Below, piece by piece: positions 45,737-54,727 of a stretch of 64,000 bases of DNA; the first letter of the stretch is position 1; the number at the start of each line of letters is the position of its first letter. A program made the translations under genes and the position numbers. A model generated the notes under the pieces. The model worked only from the letters and a program-made list of their open reading frames with translations, was not told the DNA's origin and did no database searches. The stretch comes from Pseudomonas sp. CHM02 (GTDB taxonomy: Bacteria; Pseudomonadota; Gammaproteobacteria; Pseudomonadales; Pseudomonadaceae), in contig NZ_JFCA01000005.1 in the NCBI RefSeq assembly GCF_000612585.1, forward strand, positions 62,001 to 126,000, given 5' to 3'.

Positions 45737-47446
45737 CTAGCGCGGTTCGATATGCGCAATCATCAGCTGCACGGTTTCATTGCCCCGAAACTCGTTCACA
45801 TCCAGCTTGTAAGCCAACTCTACCCAACGCACCGTCGGATTCGGCCAGACTTCACGGTCTACCCCGAACGCAATGCCATCAAGCTTCACGGACCCGCATT
45901 CGCTCTTGAGCACGACCTTCAAGTGCCGCTCGCCCACCACGCGCTGTTCCACCAACTGAAACACGCCGTGAAACAACGGTTCGGGAAAGTGCTGCCCCCA
46001 GGGCCCGGCATGCCGCAATGCGCGGGCCAGCTCCAGGTGAAACTCTTCCACCGCCAGGGTGCCGTCGGACAGCAGGCGCCCGGTGAGGTCTTCTTCGCGC
46101 AATTGCCGACGCACTTCGGCATCAAAGGCCTCGGCAAACAGTGGGAAGTTTTCCTCGGGCAGTGTCAGACCGGCCGCCATGGCGTGGCCGCCGTATTTGG
46201 TGATCAGGTTGGGATGCTGGCTTGCGACCACCGCCAGGGCATCACGGATATGAAACCCCTGCACAGAGCGCCCTGAGCCCTTGAGCAGGCCATCGCCGGC
46301 ATCGGCAAAGGCAATGGTCGGACGGAAATAGCGCTCTTTCATGCGCGACGCCAGAATACCGATCACGCCCTGGTGCCATTCCGGGTCGAACAGGCACAAG
46401 CCATAGGGCATCGACTCCACCGGCAAGTCCTTGAGCTGGGCCAGGGCCTCGCGCTGCATGCCTTGCTCGATGGACTTGCGATCCTGGTTCATGCCATCCA
46501 GTTGCGCGGCCATTTCACGGGCCGCGGCAACGTCGGTGGTGAGCAGGCATTCGATCCCCAGGCTCATGTCATCCAGGCGCCCGGCGGCATTCAGGCGCGG
46601 GCCGAGGATAAAACCCAGGTCGGTGGAGGTGATGCGAGCCGCATCGCGCTTGGCCACTTCCAGGATCGCCTTGATCCCCGGCCGCGCACGACCGGCGCGA
46701 ATACGCTCCAGGCCCTGGTGCACCAGGATGCGGTTGTTGGCGTCCAGGGGCACCACGTCGGCGACGCTGCCCAGCGCGACGAGGTCAAGCAGCTCGCCGA
46801 TGTTGGGTTGTGGCTTGCTCTCGTACCAGCCCAAGCTGCGCAGGCGCGCGCGCAGGGCCATCAGCACGTAAAAGATCACGCCGACCCCCGCCAGGGCCTT
46901 GCTCGGGAACTCACAGCCGGGCTGGTTCGGGTTGACGATAGCGTCCGCTGCCGGCAACTCGTCGCCGGGCAAGTGGTGGTCGGTCACCAGCACCTGCAAC
47001 CCCGCCGCTTTCGCCGCCGCCACGCCTTCAACACTGGAGATACCGTTGTCCACGGTAATCAGCAGTTGTGGCTCGCGCTGCAGTGCAACGGCGACAATCT
47101 CCGGGGTCAGGCCGTAGCCGTACTCGAAGCGGTTCGGCACCAGGTAGTCGACATGCGCCGCACCGAGCAGGCGCAAGCCCAGGGTGCCCACGGTGCTGGC
47201 AGTGGCGCCGTCGGCGTCGAAGTCGCCGACGATGAGGATGCGCTGGCGCTGCTCCAGCGCAGTCACCAGCAGGTCCACCGCTGCGTCGATGCCCTTGAGC
47301 TGCTGATAGGGAATCAACCGCGCCAGGCTTTTATCCAGCTCGGCCTCGGACTGCACCCCGCGCGCGGCGTAGAGACGGGTCAACAGCGGTGGCAATTCAC
47401 CGAGAAACGGCAGGACAGCAGGCAACGGACGAGGATCGATACGCAT
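45737..47446 (-). CDS. recJ: Single-stranded-DNA-specific exonuclease RecJ
   Basis: A 569-residue 5'-3' ssDNA exonuclease used in recombination and mismatch/base excision repair. DHH phosphoesterase motifs are visible: IVGDFDADGATAS (motif I), ITVDNGISS, VTDHHLPGDELP (the DHH), LGSVADVVPL, and the DHHA1 glycine-rich KYGGHAMAAGLTL; the C-terminal OB-fold follows. The minus-strand start ATG at 47446 is conventional. Length agrees with the family. Confidence 0.96.
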   Translation of the reverse strand: MRIDPRPLPAVLPFLGELPPLLTRLYAARGVQSEAELDKSLARLIPYQQLKGIDAAVDLLVTALEQRQRILIVGDFDADGATASTVGTLGLRLLGAAHVDYLVPNRFEYGYGLTPEIVAVALQREPQLLITVDNGISSVEGVAAAKAAGLQVLVTDHHLPGDELPAADAIVNPNQPGCEFPSKALAGVGVIFYVLMALRARLRSLGWYESKPQPNIGELLDLVALGSVADVVPLDANNRILVHQGLERIRAGRARPGIKAILEVAKRDAARITSTDLGFILGPRLNAAGRLDDMSLGIECLLTTDVAAAREMAAQLDGMNQDRKSIEQGMQREALAQLKDLPVESMPYGLCLFDPEWHQGVIGILASRMKERYFRPTIAFADAGDGLLKGSGRSVQGFHIRDALAVVASQHPNLITKYGGHAMAAGLTLPEENFPLFAEAFDAEVRRQLREEDLTGRLLSDGTLAVEEFHLELARALRHAGPWGQHFPEPLFHGVFQLVEQRVVGERHLKVVLKSECGSVKLDGIAFGVDREVWPNPTVRWVELAYKLDVNEFRGNETVQLMIAHIEPR

Positions 47447-47512
47447 GGGGTGACGGGAGCTTCTCTTCTATTCGACAGTTAGTTAGCAAGGCTAAGGGCA
47501 ACGCAGGTCAAA

Positions 47513-47641
47513 TGTGGGAGCTGGCTTGTTGTGGCGAGGGCGCTTGCTCCCGTTGGCTGCGCAGCAGCCTCTCGCTTTTTGGGGGGCGCTTCGCACCCCA
47601 GCGCAAGCAAGCTTGCTCACCACAATAAGCCGGCTCCTACA
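47513..47641. repeat. Nested REP palindrome between recJ and yaeQ
   Basis: Outer half-units TGTGGGAGCTGGCTT and GCCGGCTCCTACA enclose an inverted pair GTTGTGGCGAGGGCGCTTGC...GCAAGCTTGCTCACCACAA, itself with a central hairpin GGGGGGCGCTTCGCACCCC. Confidence 0.85.
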
Positions 47642-47644
47642 GGT

Positions 47645-48187
47645 TTAGCCGCGTTCGCCGACCAGCCATTGCAGTTGTACTTCATGTTGGCCGCGATCAT
47701 CGGTGACGAAGATCGTGCCTTCGCTGATCATCACGTCCCACTTGATAACACGCGGCATGTCCTTGGCCAGGGTCTCGAGGACTTCCTGAGGCACGGCGGC
47801 GATGTGCACGTTTTTCAGGTTATTGGCCACCGGCACCACCTTGCCTTCCCACACGCGCAGGCTGCCATAGGCCAGCAGGCTGGTGCGTTCGGTGCGACGC
47901 GAGCACCAGGTGAGGCGGTCGGCGTCGGGCTGGCCGACTTCGATCCAGTGCAGAACCCGGTCATCCAGGCTTTTTTCCCACAGGGCTGGCTCGTCTACAT
48001 CTGACAGGCCACGGCCGAACGCCAACTGCTCGTTGTACCAGAGCGCGTAGGCCAAAAGACGCACGGTCATGCGCTCTTCGGTTTCCGAAGGGTGGCGGGC
48101 GATGGTCTGTTTAACGCTCTCGTACACCGAGCGATCGAGGTCGGTGAGGTTGAGTTCGAATTTGTAGGTCGTGGACGGCTGGGCCAT
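47645..48187 (-). CDS. yaeQ: YaeQ family protein
   Basis: A 180-residue protein with the PD-(D/E)XK nuclease-like fold. Recognisable family sequence: STTYKFELNLTDLDRSVYESVKQTIARHPSETEERMTVRLLAYALWYNE at the N-terminus and DEPALWEKSLDDRVLHWIEVGQPDADRLTWCSRR in the middle, with the nuclease-like E and D-x-x acid residues. Function is not established; E. coli YaeQ was studied as an RfaH-suppressor, and the nuclease fold is inferred from structure in the family. Confidence 0.9.
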   Translation of the reverse strand: MAQPSTTYKFELNLTDLDRSVYESVKQTIARHPSETEERMTVRLLAYALWYNEQLAFGRGLSDVDEPALWEKSLDDRVLHWIEVGQPDADRLTWCSRRTERTSLLAYGSLRVWEGKVVPVANNLKNVHIAAVPQEVLETLAKDMPRVIKWDVMISEGTIFVTDDRGQHEVQLQWLVGERG

Positions 48188-48335
48188 GAACGGACTTCTA
48201 GAGACAGGGAAAGGCGGCCAGTCTAACCGATGGCGACGCGATTCAACGAATCCTGCGCTGCATCATCCTTATCCCAGGGGCACTCGGCTATGTTAAAAGG
48301 CATCACACCACCGCCCTGCGCAGACAAGGATCCCC

Positions 48336-49535
48336 ATGTCGTTTAATGCCAAACCGCTTGCCGGCCTGAAAGTCATCGAACTCGGCACCCTGATCGCCGG
48401 CCCGTTCGCCTCACGTATCTGTGCGGAATTCGGTGCCGAGGTGATCAAGGTCGAATCGCCGGACGGCGGCGACCCGCTGCGCAAATGGCGCAAGCTGTAC
48501 GAAGGCACTTCGCTGTGGTGGTTCGTGCAGGCGCGCAACAAGCAGTCGCTGACATTGAACCTCAAGCACCCGGACGGCCTGGCGATCCTCAAACACTTGC
48601 TGGCGGACGCCGACATCCTGATCGAGAACTTCCGCCCCGGCGTGCTGGAAAAGCTCGGCCTGAGCTGGGAAACCCTGCACGCCCTAAACCCCAAGCTGGT
48701 GATGGTGCGCCTCTCCGGCTTTGGCCAGACCGGGCCGATGAAAGACCAGCCAGGGTTCGGTGCGGTGGGTGAGTCCATGGGCGGCCTGCGCTACATCACC
48801 GGTTTCGAAGACCGGCCGCCTGTGCGTACCGGCATTTCCATCGGCGATTCAATTGCCGCGCTGTGGGCAGTGATCGGCGCGCTGATGGCGCTGCGTCATC
48901 GCGAAGTCAACGGCGGCCAGGGCCAGGTGGTGGATGTGGCGCTGTATGAAGCCATCTTCGCCATGATGGAAAGCATGATCCCGGAGTTTGACGTATTCGG
49001 CTTTATTCGCGAACGCACCGGCAACATCATGCCGGGCATCACGCCGTCCTCGATCCACACCAGCGCCGACGGCAAGCATGTGCAGATCGGCGCCAACGGC
49101 GATGCGATCTTCAAGCGCTTCATGTGCGCCATTGGCCGCGAAGACCTGGCCAATGATCCTGTGCTTGCCAGCAATGACGGACGCGATAGCCGCCGTGACG
49201 AGCTGTATGGAGTGATCGATCGCTGGGTGAACTCGTTGCCGCTGGATCAGGTGGTCGACCTGCTGAACAAAGCCGACGTGCCTGCCAGCCGGATCTACAG
49301 TGCCGAGGACATGCTCGGCGACCCGCAATTCCTCGCCAGGGAGATGTTCCTCAAGGCCCAGCTTCCCGGCGGCAAGGACTTCAAGATGCCGGGCATCGTG
49401 CCCAAGCTGTCGGACACACCGGGCAGCTGCGAATGGGTGGGGCCACAGTTGGGTGAACACAACAGCGTGGTGCTGGGCGGACTCGGTTATGACGCTGCCG
49501 CCATTGCGCGTTTACGCGAGGAAGGCGCGATCTGA
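48336..49535 (+). CDS. CaiB/BaiF-type (family III) CoA transferase
   Basis: A 399-residue enzyme transferring CoA between acyl groups. The N-terminal Rossmann region KVIELGTLIAGPFASRICAEFGAEVIKVESP, ENFRPGVLEKLGL, the FGQTGPMKDQPGFGAVGESMGG segment and GISIGDSIAALWAVIGALMAL (conserved catalytic Asp) are typical. Substrate is not deducible; the downstream gene, overlapping its stop by one base, is a deleted remnant and gives no help. Full length. Confidence 0.93.
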   Translation: MSFNAKPLAGLKVIELGTLIAGPFASRICAEFGAEVIKVESPDGGDPLRKWRKLYEGTSLWWFVQARNKQSLTLNLKHPDGLAILKHLLADADILIENFRPGVLEKLGLSWETLHALNPKLVMVRLSGFGQTGPMKDQPGFGAVGESMGGLRYITGFEDRPPVRTGISIGDSIAALWAVIGALMALRHREVNGGQGQVVDVALYEAIFAMMESMIPEFDVFGFIRERTGNIMPGITPSSIHTSADGKHVQIGANGDAIFKRFMCAIGREDLANDPVLASNDGRDSRRDELYGVIDRWVNSLPLDQVVDLLNKADVPASRIYSAEDMLGDPQFLAREMFLKAQLPGGKDFKMPGIVPKLSDTPGSCEWVGPQLGEHNSVVLGGLGYDAAAIARLREEGAI

Positions 49536-49861
49536 TGACTCGCCGGCTTGTTCAGCTGTGTCTCACTGTCATGCTGGCCTGCGGCTGGCGCCTGGCGGCC
49601 AGCGCTGAAGACACGCTGATCTGGCTATTGCGTGACCTGCCGCCCTTGACCATTTTCGAAGGCCCGCGCAAAGGCCAGGGCGCACTGGACCAGCTGTCGC
49701 CGAGACTGATCAAACGCCTGCCGGAATATCGGCACCAGGTATTGCGCGAGATTCCCCAGGAAGCGGTACAGCAGTCGTATGCCTCATGGCTGGACCCGAT
49801 CATGCGCGCGCATTACCTGCGGGATAACCCGAGTTTCTTCCAGGATTCGCCGGAGCCCTGA
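49535..49861 (+). pseudogene. Internally deleted remnant of a periplasmic substrate-binding-like protein (TIGR02285-type)
   Basis: A 108-residue open frame with a signal peptide (MTRRLVQLCLTVMLACGWRLAASA, about 24 residues). Residues about 27-72 match the beginning of a TIGR02285-like SBP protein (WLLRDLPPLTIFEGPRKGQGALDQL), but the rest of the usual ~280-residue protein is missing. The last 34 residues (QSYASWLDPIMRAHYLRDNP) look like the C-terminal helix of the same protein, as if the middle had been removed in frame near base 49750. The start overlaps the CoA transferase stop (TGATG). Family recall is moderate, so it might be an unrelated short protein. Confidence 0.5.
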
Positions 49862-49884
49862 GCACTCACGGGATAAATCGCAGG

Positions 49885-49925
49885 CAAAAAGAAACCCCGA
49901 AGCGTGGGGAGACACTTCAGGGTTA
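49885..49925 (-). terminator. Terminator downstream of the DUF3509 gene
   Basis: Minus strand: AACCCTGAAGTG...CCACGCTTCGGGGTT then TCTTTTT. It lies about 120 bp beyond the DUF3509 stop, so it probably ends a minus-strand transcript. Confidence 0.7.
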
Positions 49926-50043
49926 AACGTGGCCTACAAAGACCAGTACAACAAGGCACAAACACCGGAGCACAATGTTTGCTCTTGCTGTTACAAAATC
50001 TGACCGGCCACGCTGTAGGAAGTTTCCGTATATAAACAATTCT

Positions 50044-50328
50044 TCATGCGACGGCGGCGCTGCGGGTCTGGGCAGCGTTGCGCAAGGCCGCAATGACCGA
50101 CGGTTCCAGGCGCCCTTCGGCAATCTTGAGGTCGCGCAACAGGCAATCCACCACATCTACCAGTACGCGCTTGTCCATCAATTGTGCGCGATCGACTTCA
50201 CGTTCGACCACGATAGCGCCGGCAGGATTCTTCACGGTCACCAGGCACTCGTCCTGCACACCAGAGGTGGTCAGCGTAACCTGATAAGGGCTCAGTGCTT
50301 CTTCGAGCAATAGGCTGATACTTTCCAT
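50044..50328 (-). CDS. DUF3509 family protein
   Basis: A 94-residue soluble protein, start MESISLLLEEAL. The pattern fits Pseudomonas-restricted DUF3509: SPYQVTLTTSGVQDECLVTVKN, REVDRAQLMDKRVLVDVVDCLLRDLKIAEGRL, and an alanine-rich end. ATG at 50328 is chosen over an in-frame ATG 12 nt upstream. No catalytic residues or signal peptide are visible; role unknown. Confidence 0.8.
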   Translation of the reverse strand: MESISLLLEEALSPYQVTLTTSGVQDECLVTVKNPAGAIVVEREVDRAQLMDKRVLVDVVDCLLRDLKIAEGRLEPSVIAALRNAAQTRSAAVA

Positions 50329-50642
50329 CTCGATCACCACTCAATAGTTCGGGAACAATCGTTTCAACGGGAGCTGCATCTATCCTAAGTGACTGTTTGT
50401 GACGTAGGAAAGTTCGCTTTATCGTCTTTATGGGGCCGTCAGGGGGTGACGGATTCCAGCATGCGCTTGCAACATGACAACGAAAAAACGGCCGCACATA
50501 AGTGCTTACGCAATGGGCGGCTGTTTTCAGGGTTTCCGGGCGCTGAGGGCAAAGGTGAATCCTATACTCGGTGGGCGCTGATCACTTTGCCTTGCAGGCA
50601 GGAGCGCAGGTCAAAAGGCCCTTATTGCGAAGGATAAAAACG
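50329..50642. other. Intergenic region with terminator-like hairpin, possible small RNA
   Basis: 314 bp between the DUF3509 gene and the small membrane protein gene. A hairpin with AAAACGGCCGC / GGCGGCTGTTTT arms lies at 50483-50527 and would terminate on the plus strand. No protein frame here is convincing. An unannotated small RNA ending at this hairpin is possible but not shown. Confidence 0.4.
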
Positions 50643-50843
50643 ATGCTGGAACACGACAAAGAGCAAGCTGCGTTAGAGAAGATTCACGCCGACATATCAC
50701 GCATCTACGCAGAGCAACGCAAACTCACTGCCGAAGCACATAAAATAACCCGTGAGAATTTCTGGTATCCCCTGGGGGTCGTCATGGCCATGTTTACGGC
50801 GTTCAGCACTGTGTTAGCCATCGCGCAGAAACTACTCACGTAG
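50643..50843 (+). CDS. Small membrane protein of unknown function (66 aa)
   Basis: A 66-residue protein with an N-terminal amphipathic, charged helix (EHDKEQAALEKIHADISRIYAEQRKLTAEAHKI, heptad-like, coiled-coil potential) and one C-terminal hydrophobic segment (NFWYPLGVVMAMFTAFSTVLAIAQKLL). A good ribosome site (GAAGGA, 6-nt spacer after its AT-rich stretch) precedes the ATG, and a shared terminator follows. The topology is common in small inner-membrane regulators and in phage/toxin-antitoxin products; I recognise no specific family. Codon use resembles neighbours. Confidence 0.7.
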   Translation: MLEHDKEQAALEKIHADISRIYAEQRKLTAEAHKITRENFWYPLGVVMAMFTAFSTVLAIAQKLLT

Positions 50844-50873
50844 CCGCTTACACCCAGCGGGGCCTGCCAGAAA

Positions 50874-50916
50874 CGAAAAACGCCGCTGACCCAAGGAAGG
50901 GAAAGCGGCGTTTTTG
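50874..50916. terminator. Bidirectional terminator between the small membrane gene and thrC
   Basis: AAAAACGCCGCT / AGCGGCGTTTTT stem with 15-nt loop and T tracts on both strands. Confidence 0.9.
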
Positions 50917-50931
50917 TCTACGCGGTGTGCC

Positions 50932-52341
50932 TTACAGCGGCTTACCCCGGTTGCCGTGCTGGCTCACGAACGCTTGCACGGCCTTCAGGTCATTGGCCAA
51001 GACGGTGCAACGCTCTTCACGCTCGAACAGGTCAGCCAGGTGCACCGGCAATTCCAGGGCCTTGCCAACGCCGGCCTTCTCCACCGCTTCCGGGAATTTC
51101 ACCGGATGGGCGGTACCGAGGATCACCATCGGGATGTCCAGGCTGCGACGGCATTCACGGGCCGCCTTAACGCCGATGGCGGTGTGCGGGTCAAGCAGCT
51201 CGCCGGTCTGGGCGTAGACTTCTGCGATGGTTTCGCAGGTCTGCGCGTCGTCTACAGCCAGGGAGTCGAACAGCTTGCGGGTTTCGGTCCAGCGCTCCTC
51301 GTCGACGCTGAAGCCGCCACCGCTCTTGAAGGTGTCCATCAAGCCGGCAATGGCCGAGCCGTTGCGACCGTGCATGTCGAACAGCAGGCGCTCGAAGTTC
51401 GAGGAAACCATGATGTCCATGGACGGCGACAGGGTCGCGTGCAGGGTTTCCTTGACGTACTGGTTGCCGCTCATGAAGCGGTGCAGGATGTCGTTGCGGT
51501 TGGTGGCGACGATCAACTGGTTGATCGGCAGGCCCATGTTGCGCGCCAGGTAACCGGCGAAAATATCGCCGAAGTTGCCAGTCGGCACCGAGAACGACAC
51601 CGAACGCGCCGGCCCGCCCAACTGCAGCGATGCATGGAAGTAGTAGACGACCTGGGCCATGATCCGCGCCCAGTTGATCGAGTTCACTGCCACCAGGCGC
51701 GTGCCTTTCAGGAAGCTCTGGTCAGCGAAGCTGTTCTTGACCATTTCCTGGCAGTCATCGAAGTTGCCTTCGATGGCGATGTTGTGGATGTTCTCACCAA
51801 AAATGGTGGTCATCTGCCGACGCTGCACTTCCGACACGCGCTTGTGCGGGTGCAGGATGAAGATGTCGACGTTTTCGCAGTGCTTGCAGCCTTCGATGGC
51901 GGCCGAACCGGTATCACCGGAGGTGGCACCCATGATCACCACGCGCTCGCCGCGCTTCTCCAGTACGTAGTCCAGCAAACGACCCAGCAGTTGCAGGGCG
52001 AAGTCCTTGAACGCCAGGGTGGGGCCGTGGAACAGCTCCAGCACCCATTCGTTGCCGTTCAACTGGCGCAGAGGCGCGATGGCGTTGTGGGAGAACACGC
52101 CGTAGGTCTCTTCCAGAATCTTTTTAAAGTCCGCATCCGGGATGCTGCCGGTGACGAACGGGCGCATCACCCGGAACGCCAGCTCGTGGTACGGCAGGCC
52201 GGCCCACGAAGCGATTTCTTCCTGGGTAAAACGTGGCAGGTTTTCCGGCACGTACAGGCCGCCGTCAGTGGCAAGACCTGCCAGCAGGACGTCTTCGAAA
52301 TTCAGGGCCGGTGCCTGGCCGCGGGTGCTGATATAACGCAT
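50932..52341 (-). CDS. thrC: Threonine synthase
   Basis: A 469-residue PLP enzyme converting O-phosphohomoserine to threonine. PLP-lysine region TLAFKDFALQLLG, phosphate-loop MGATSGDTGSAA and N-terminal MRYISTRGQAPALNFEDVLLAGLA are conserved. The ATG at 52341 is preferred over one 30 nt upstream, with GAGG nearby. It follows hom after 67 nt in the same direction, so the two form the threonine operon. Confidence 0.97.
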   Translation of the reverse strand: MRYISTRGQAPALNFEDVLLAGLATDGGLYVPENLPRFTQEEIASWAGLPYHELAFRVMRPFVTGSIPDADFKKILEETYGVFSHNAIAPLRQLNGNEWVLELFHGPTLAFKDFALQLLGRLLDYVLEKRGERVVIMGATSGDTGSAAIEGCKHCENVDIFILHPHKRVSEVQRRQMTTIFGENIHNIAIEGNFDDCQEMVKNSFADQSFLKGTRLVAVNSINWARIMAQVVYYFHASLQLGGPARSVSFSVPTGNFGDIFAGYLARNMGLPINQLIVATNRNDILHRFMSGNQYVKETLHATLSPSMDIMVSSNFERLLFDMHGRNGSAIAGLMDTFKSGGGFSVDEERWTETRKLFDSLAVDDAQTCETIAEVYAQTGELLDPHTAIGVKAARECRRSLDIPMVILGTAHPVKFPEAVEKAGVGKALELPVHLADLFEREERCTVLANDLKAVQAFVSQHGNRGKPL

Positions 52342-52408
52342 GACTGGCTCCTCTAGAGCATTCCTGGACAAGGGCCGCCGAACCTGCGGGGCCCTTGTCG
52401 CAAAACGA

Positions 52409-53713
52409 TTAGTTCAGGTGTTCGACGCGAATCCGCACCACCGGGCCGACCACGCCTTGCAGGGCTTCCAGGGCAGCGATGGCATCGTTGATGTGCTGCT
52501 CGAGCACGCGGTGAGTCAGCAGGATCATCGGCACCTGGCCGTTTTGCTCCTCGACTTCCTTCTGCATGATCGACTCGATGTTGATGCCGCGCTCCGACAG
52601 GATGCTGGCGACCTGGGCCAATACGCCCGGGTGATCCTGGGCCTGGATGCGCAGGTAGTAAGCGCTTTCGCAGGCTTCGATCGGCAGGATCGGGTGCGCC
52701 GACAGCGAATCCGGCTGGAAGGCCAGGTGCGGTACGCGGTTTTCCGGGTCGCTGGTCATGGCGCGGACCACGTCCACCAGGTCGGCGATCACCGACGAAG
52801 CGGTCGGTTCCATGCCGGCGCCGGCGCCGTAGAACAGGGTCGAACCCGCCGCATCACCGTTGACCATCACAGCGTTCATCACGCCATTGACGTTGGCAAT
52901 CAGGCGATCGGCCGGGATCAGTGTCGGGTGCACACGCAACTCGATACCGGCTGGCGTGCTGCGCGCCACGCCCAGGTGCTTGATGCGGTAGCCCAGGGCT
53001 TCGGCGTAGTTCACGTCGGCGGTGGTCAGCTTGGTGATGCCTTCGGTGTACGCCTTGTCGAACTGCAGCGGGATACCAAAGGCAATGGACGCCAGGATGG
53101 TCAGCTTGTGGGCAGCGTCGATGCCTTCCACGTCGAAGGTCGGGTCGGCTTCGGCATAACCCAGGGCCTGGGCTTCGGCCAGCACGTCTTCGAAGGTGCG
53201 GCCCTTCTCGCGCATTTCCGTGAGGATGAAGTTGCCGGTGCCGTTGATGATACCGGCCACCCAGTTGATACGGTTGGCGGACAGGCCTTCACGGATCGCC
53301 TTGATCACCGGTATGCCACCGGCCACCGCGGCTTCGAACGCGACGATCACGCCCTTCTCACGCGCCTTGGCGAAGATCTCGTTGCCGTGCACGGCGATCA
53401 GCGCCTTGTTGGCGGTGACCACGTGCTTGCCGTTCTCGATCGCCTTGAGCACCAGCTCGCGGGCCACGGTGTAGCCGCCCACTAGTTCGATGACGATATC
53501 GATTTCAGGGTTGGTGGCAACGGCGAACACGTCGTTGGTAATCGCAATACCGGTCGTTTGGAACTGAGGCTTTGGCGAACGCGTGGCAATTTGCGCCACT
53601 TCAATCCCGCGCCCTGCACGGCGGGAAATTTCCTCAGCGTTACGCTGAAGTACGTTAAAGGTGCCGCCACCGACGGTCCCTAACCCACAGATGCCTACTT
53701 TGACCGGTTTCAC
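52409..53713 (-). CDS. hom: Homoserine dehydrogenase
   Basis: A 434-residue enzyme reducing aspartate semialdehyde to homoserine. NAD(P) motif VGICGLGTVGGGTFNVL at the start; catalytic region KPLEVDPT-type (GYAEADPTFDVEG) and ACT regulatory domain at the C-terminus (YYLRIQAQDHPGVLAQVASILSERGINIESI) for threonine feedback. GTG at 53713 is preferred over an ATG 15 nt upstream because that ATG overlaps the ribosome site GGGGAG. Two hairpins lie just upstream in the leader. Confidence 0.97.
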   Translation of the reverse strand: MKPVKVGICGLGTVGGGTFNVLQRNAEEISRRAGRGIEVAQIATRSPKPQFQTTGIAITNDVFAVATNPEIDIVIELVGGYTVARELVLKAIENGKHVVTANKALIAVHGNEIFAKAREKGVIVAFEAAVAGGIPVIKAIREGLSANRINWVAGIINGTGNFILTEMREKGRTFEDVLAEAQALGYAEADPTFDVEGIDAAHKLTILASIAFGIPLQFDKAYTEGITKLTTADVNYAEALGYRIKHLGVARSTPAGIELRVHPTLIPADRLIANVNGVMNAVMVNGDAAGSTLFYGAGAGMEPTASSVIADLVDVVRAMTSDPENRVPHLAFQPDSLSAHPILPIEACESAYYLRIQAQDHPGVLAQVASILSERGINIESIMQKEVEEQNGQVPMILLTHRVLEQHINDAIAALEALQGVVGPVVRIRVEHLN

Positions 53714-53731
53714 TGAAGAACTCCCCATGAA

Positions 53732-53754
53732 ACGGCCGACGCTAGGTCGGCCGT
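53732..53754 (-). other. Perfect hairpin in the hom leader
   Basis: ACGGCCGAC-CTAGC-GTCGGCCGT, a 9-bp perfect stem ending about 6 nt before the hom ribosome site. It has no T tract, so it is probably not a terminator; it may influence translation or be the end of the upstream structure. Confidence 0.5.
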
Positions 53755-53779
53755 GGAAAACAGCCGCACAACTGCGGCT
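53755..53779 (-). terminator. Terminator of dsbC
   Basis: Minus strand: AGCCGCA-GTTG-TGCGGCT followed by GTTTTCC, 64 bp beyond the dsbC stop. Confidence 0.72.
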
Positions 53780-53842
53780 TTCAATTAATGGCCCGTCGAC
53801 TTATCCACAGGCCATGATCGTCAAAGGTTCGACGATGCTGGT

Positions 53843-54574
53843 TTATTTGGCACTCAGCGCCAGTTTGGCAACTTGTGGCGCCGGCTGGTAGCCCGGAATC
53901 ACTTGGCCGTCAGCCAAAACGATGGCCGGTGTACCGTTCACGCCGATGGACTGGCCCAGGGCGAACTGCTTGGAAACCGGGTTGGCGCATTTCGCCGCCT
54001 TGATTTCCTTGCCGTCGACCATTTTGTCCATGGCTGCTTTCTTGTCGGCCGAGCACCAGACGGCTTGCAACTGCTCGTCACCCGGCGAACCCAGGCCCTG
54101 GCGCGGGAACGCGACGTAGCGCACTTCCACACCCAGCTTGTTCAGCGCAGGTACTTCGGCGTGCAGCTTGTGGCAGTACGGGCAGGTGGTGTCGGTGAAC
54201 ACGGTGATGTGGGTCTTGGTCTCGCCGATGGCGGGGTAAACCACGGTTTCAGCCACCGGGATGCCATTGATCAGCTTGGACACGCCCAGGCGTTCGGCTT
54301 TCTCGGTCAGGTTGACCGGCTTGCCGTCCTTCAACTGGAACAGGTAGCCCTGGACGATGTACTGGCCGTCGGCACTGGCGTACAGCACACGGCTGCCCTT
54401 GAGCTTGACTTCGTAAAGGCCGGCCATCGGGCTGGCGCTGATGCTTTCGATCGGCGTGTCGAGCTGCAGGTTCGCCAGGCTCTTGCGGATGGTCTGCTCG
54501 GCCGCGTCATCGGCAAACGCAAAGGTGGAAACCAACGCAATGGCTGCGGCGGCAATAATCTGGGTCAAGCGCAT
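53843..54574 (-). CDS. dsbC: Thiol:disulfide isomerase DsbC
   Basis: A 243-residue periplasmic disulfide isomerase. Signal peptide MRLTQIIAAAAIALVSTFAFA; N-terminal dimerisation domain; thioredoxin domain with active site CPYC at residues 131-134; a second Cys pair follows (WCSAD..KCAN). Start at 54574 with AGGAG upstream is preferred over a longer frame. Corrects wrong disulfides in exported proteins. Positioned between xerD and hom as in other pseudomonads. Confidence 0.95.
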   Translation of the reverse strand: MRLTQIIAAAAIALVSTFAFADDAAEQTIRKSLANLQLDTPIESISASPMAGLYEVKLKGSRVLYASADGQYIVQGYLFQLKDGKPVNLTEKAERLGVSKLINGIPVAETVVYPAIGETKTHITVFTDTTCPYCHKLHAEVPALNKLGVEVRYVAFPRQGLGSPGDEQLQAVWCSADKKAAMDKMVDGKEIKAAKCANPVSKQFALGQSIGVNGTPAIVLADGQVIPGYQPAPQVAKLALSAK

Positions 54575-54727
54575 GGGAACTCCTGAAGGCAGATGTAGGG
54601 ACGGGAAGGAATACTGCTTGGAAAAACACAGCGCTGGGCCGTCCCCTTTGCTAACCGGCAAAGCCTACCACAGTTGGGCCGCAGGGCAGCCCGTGGCGGG
54701 ATAAATTGGCTTTTTACAGGATGTTTT

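Noticed and set aside
50044..50843. The two small genes considered as a toxin-antitoxin pair or prophage remnant
   Set aside because: They are on opposite strands, 300 bp apart and the minus-strand one looks like DUF3509; no phage gene is nearby.
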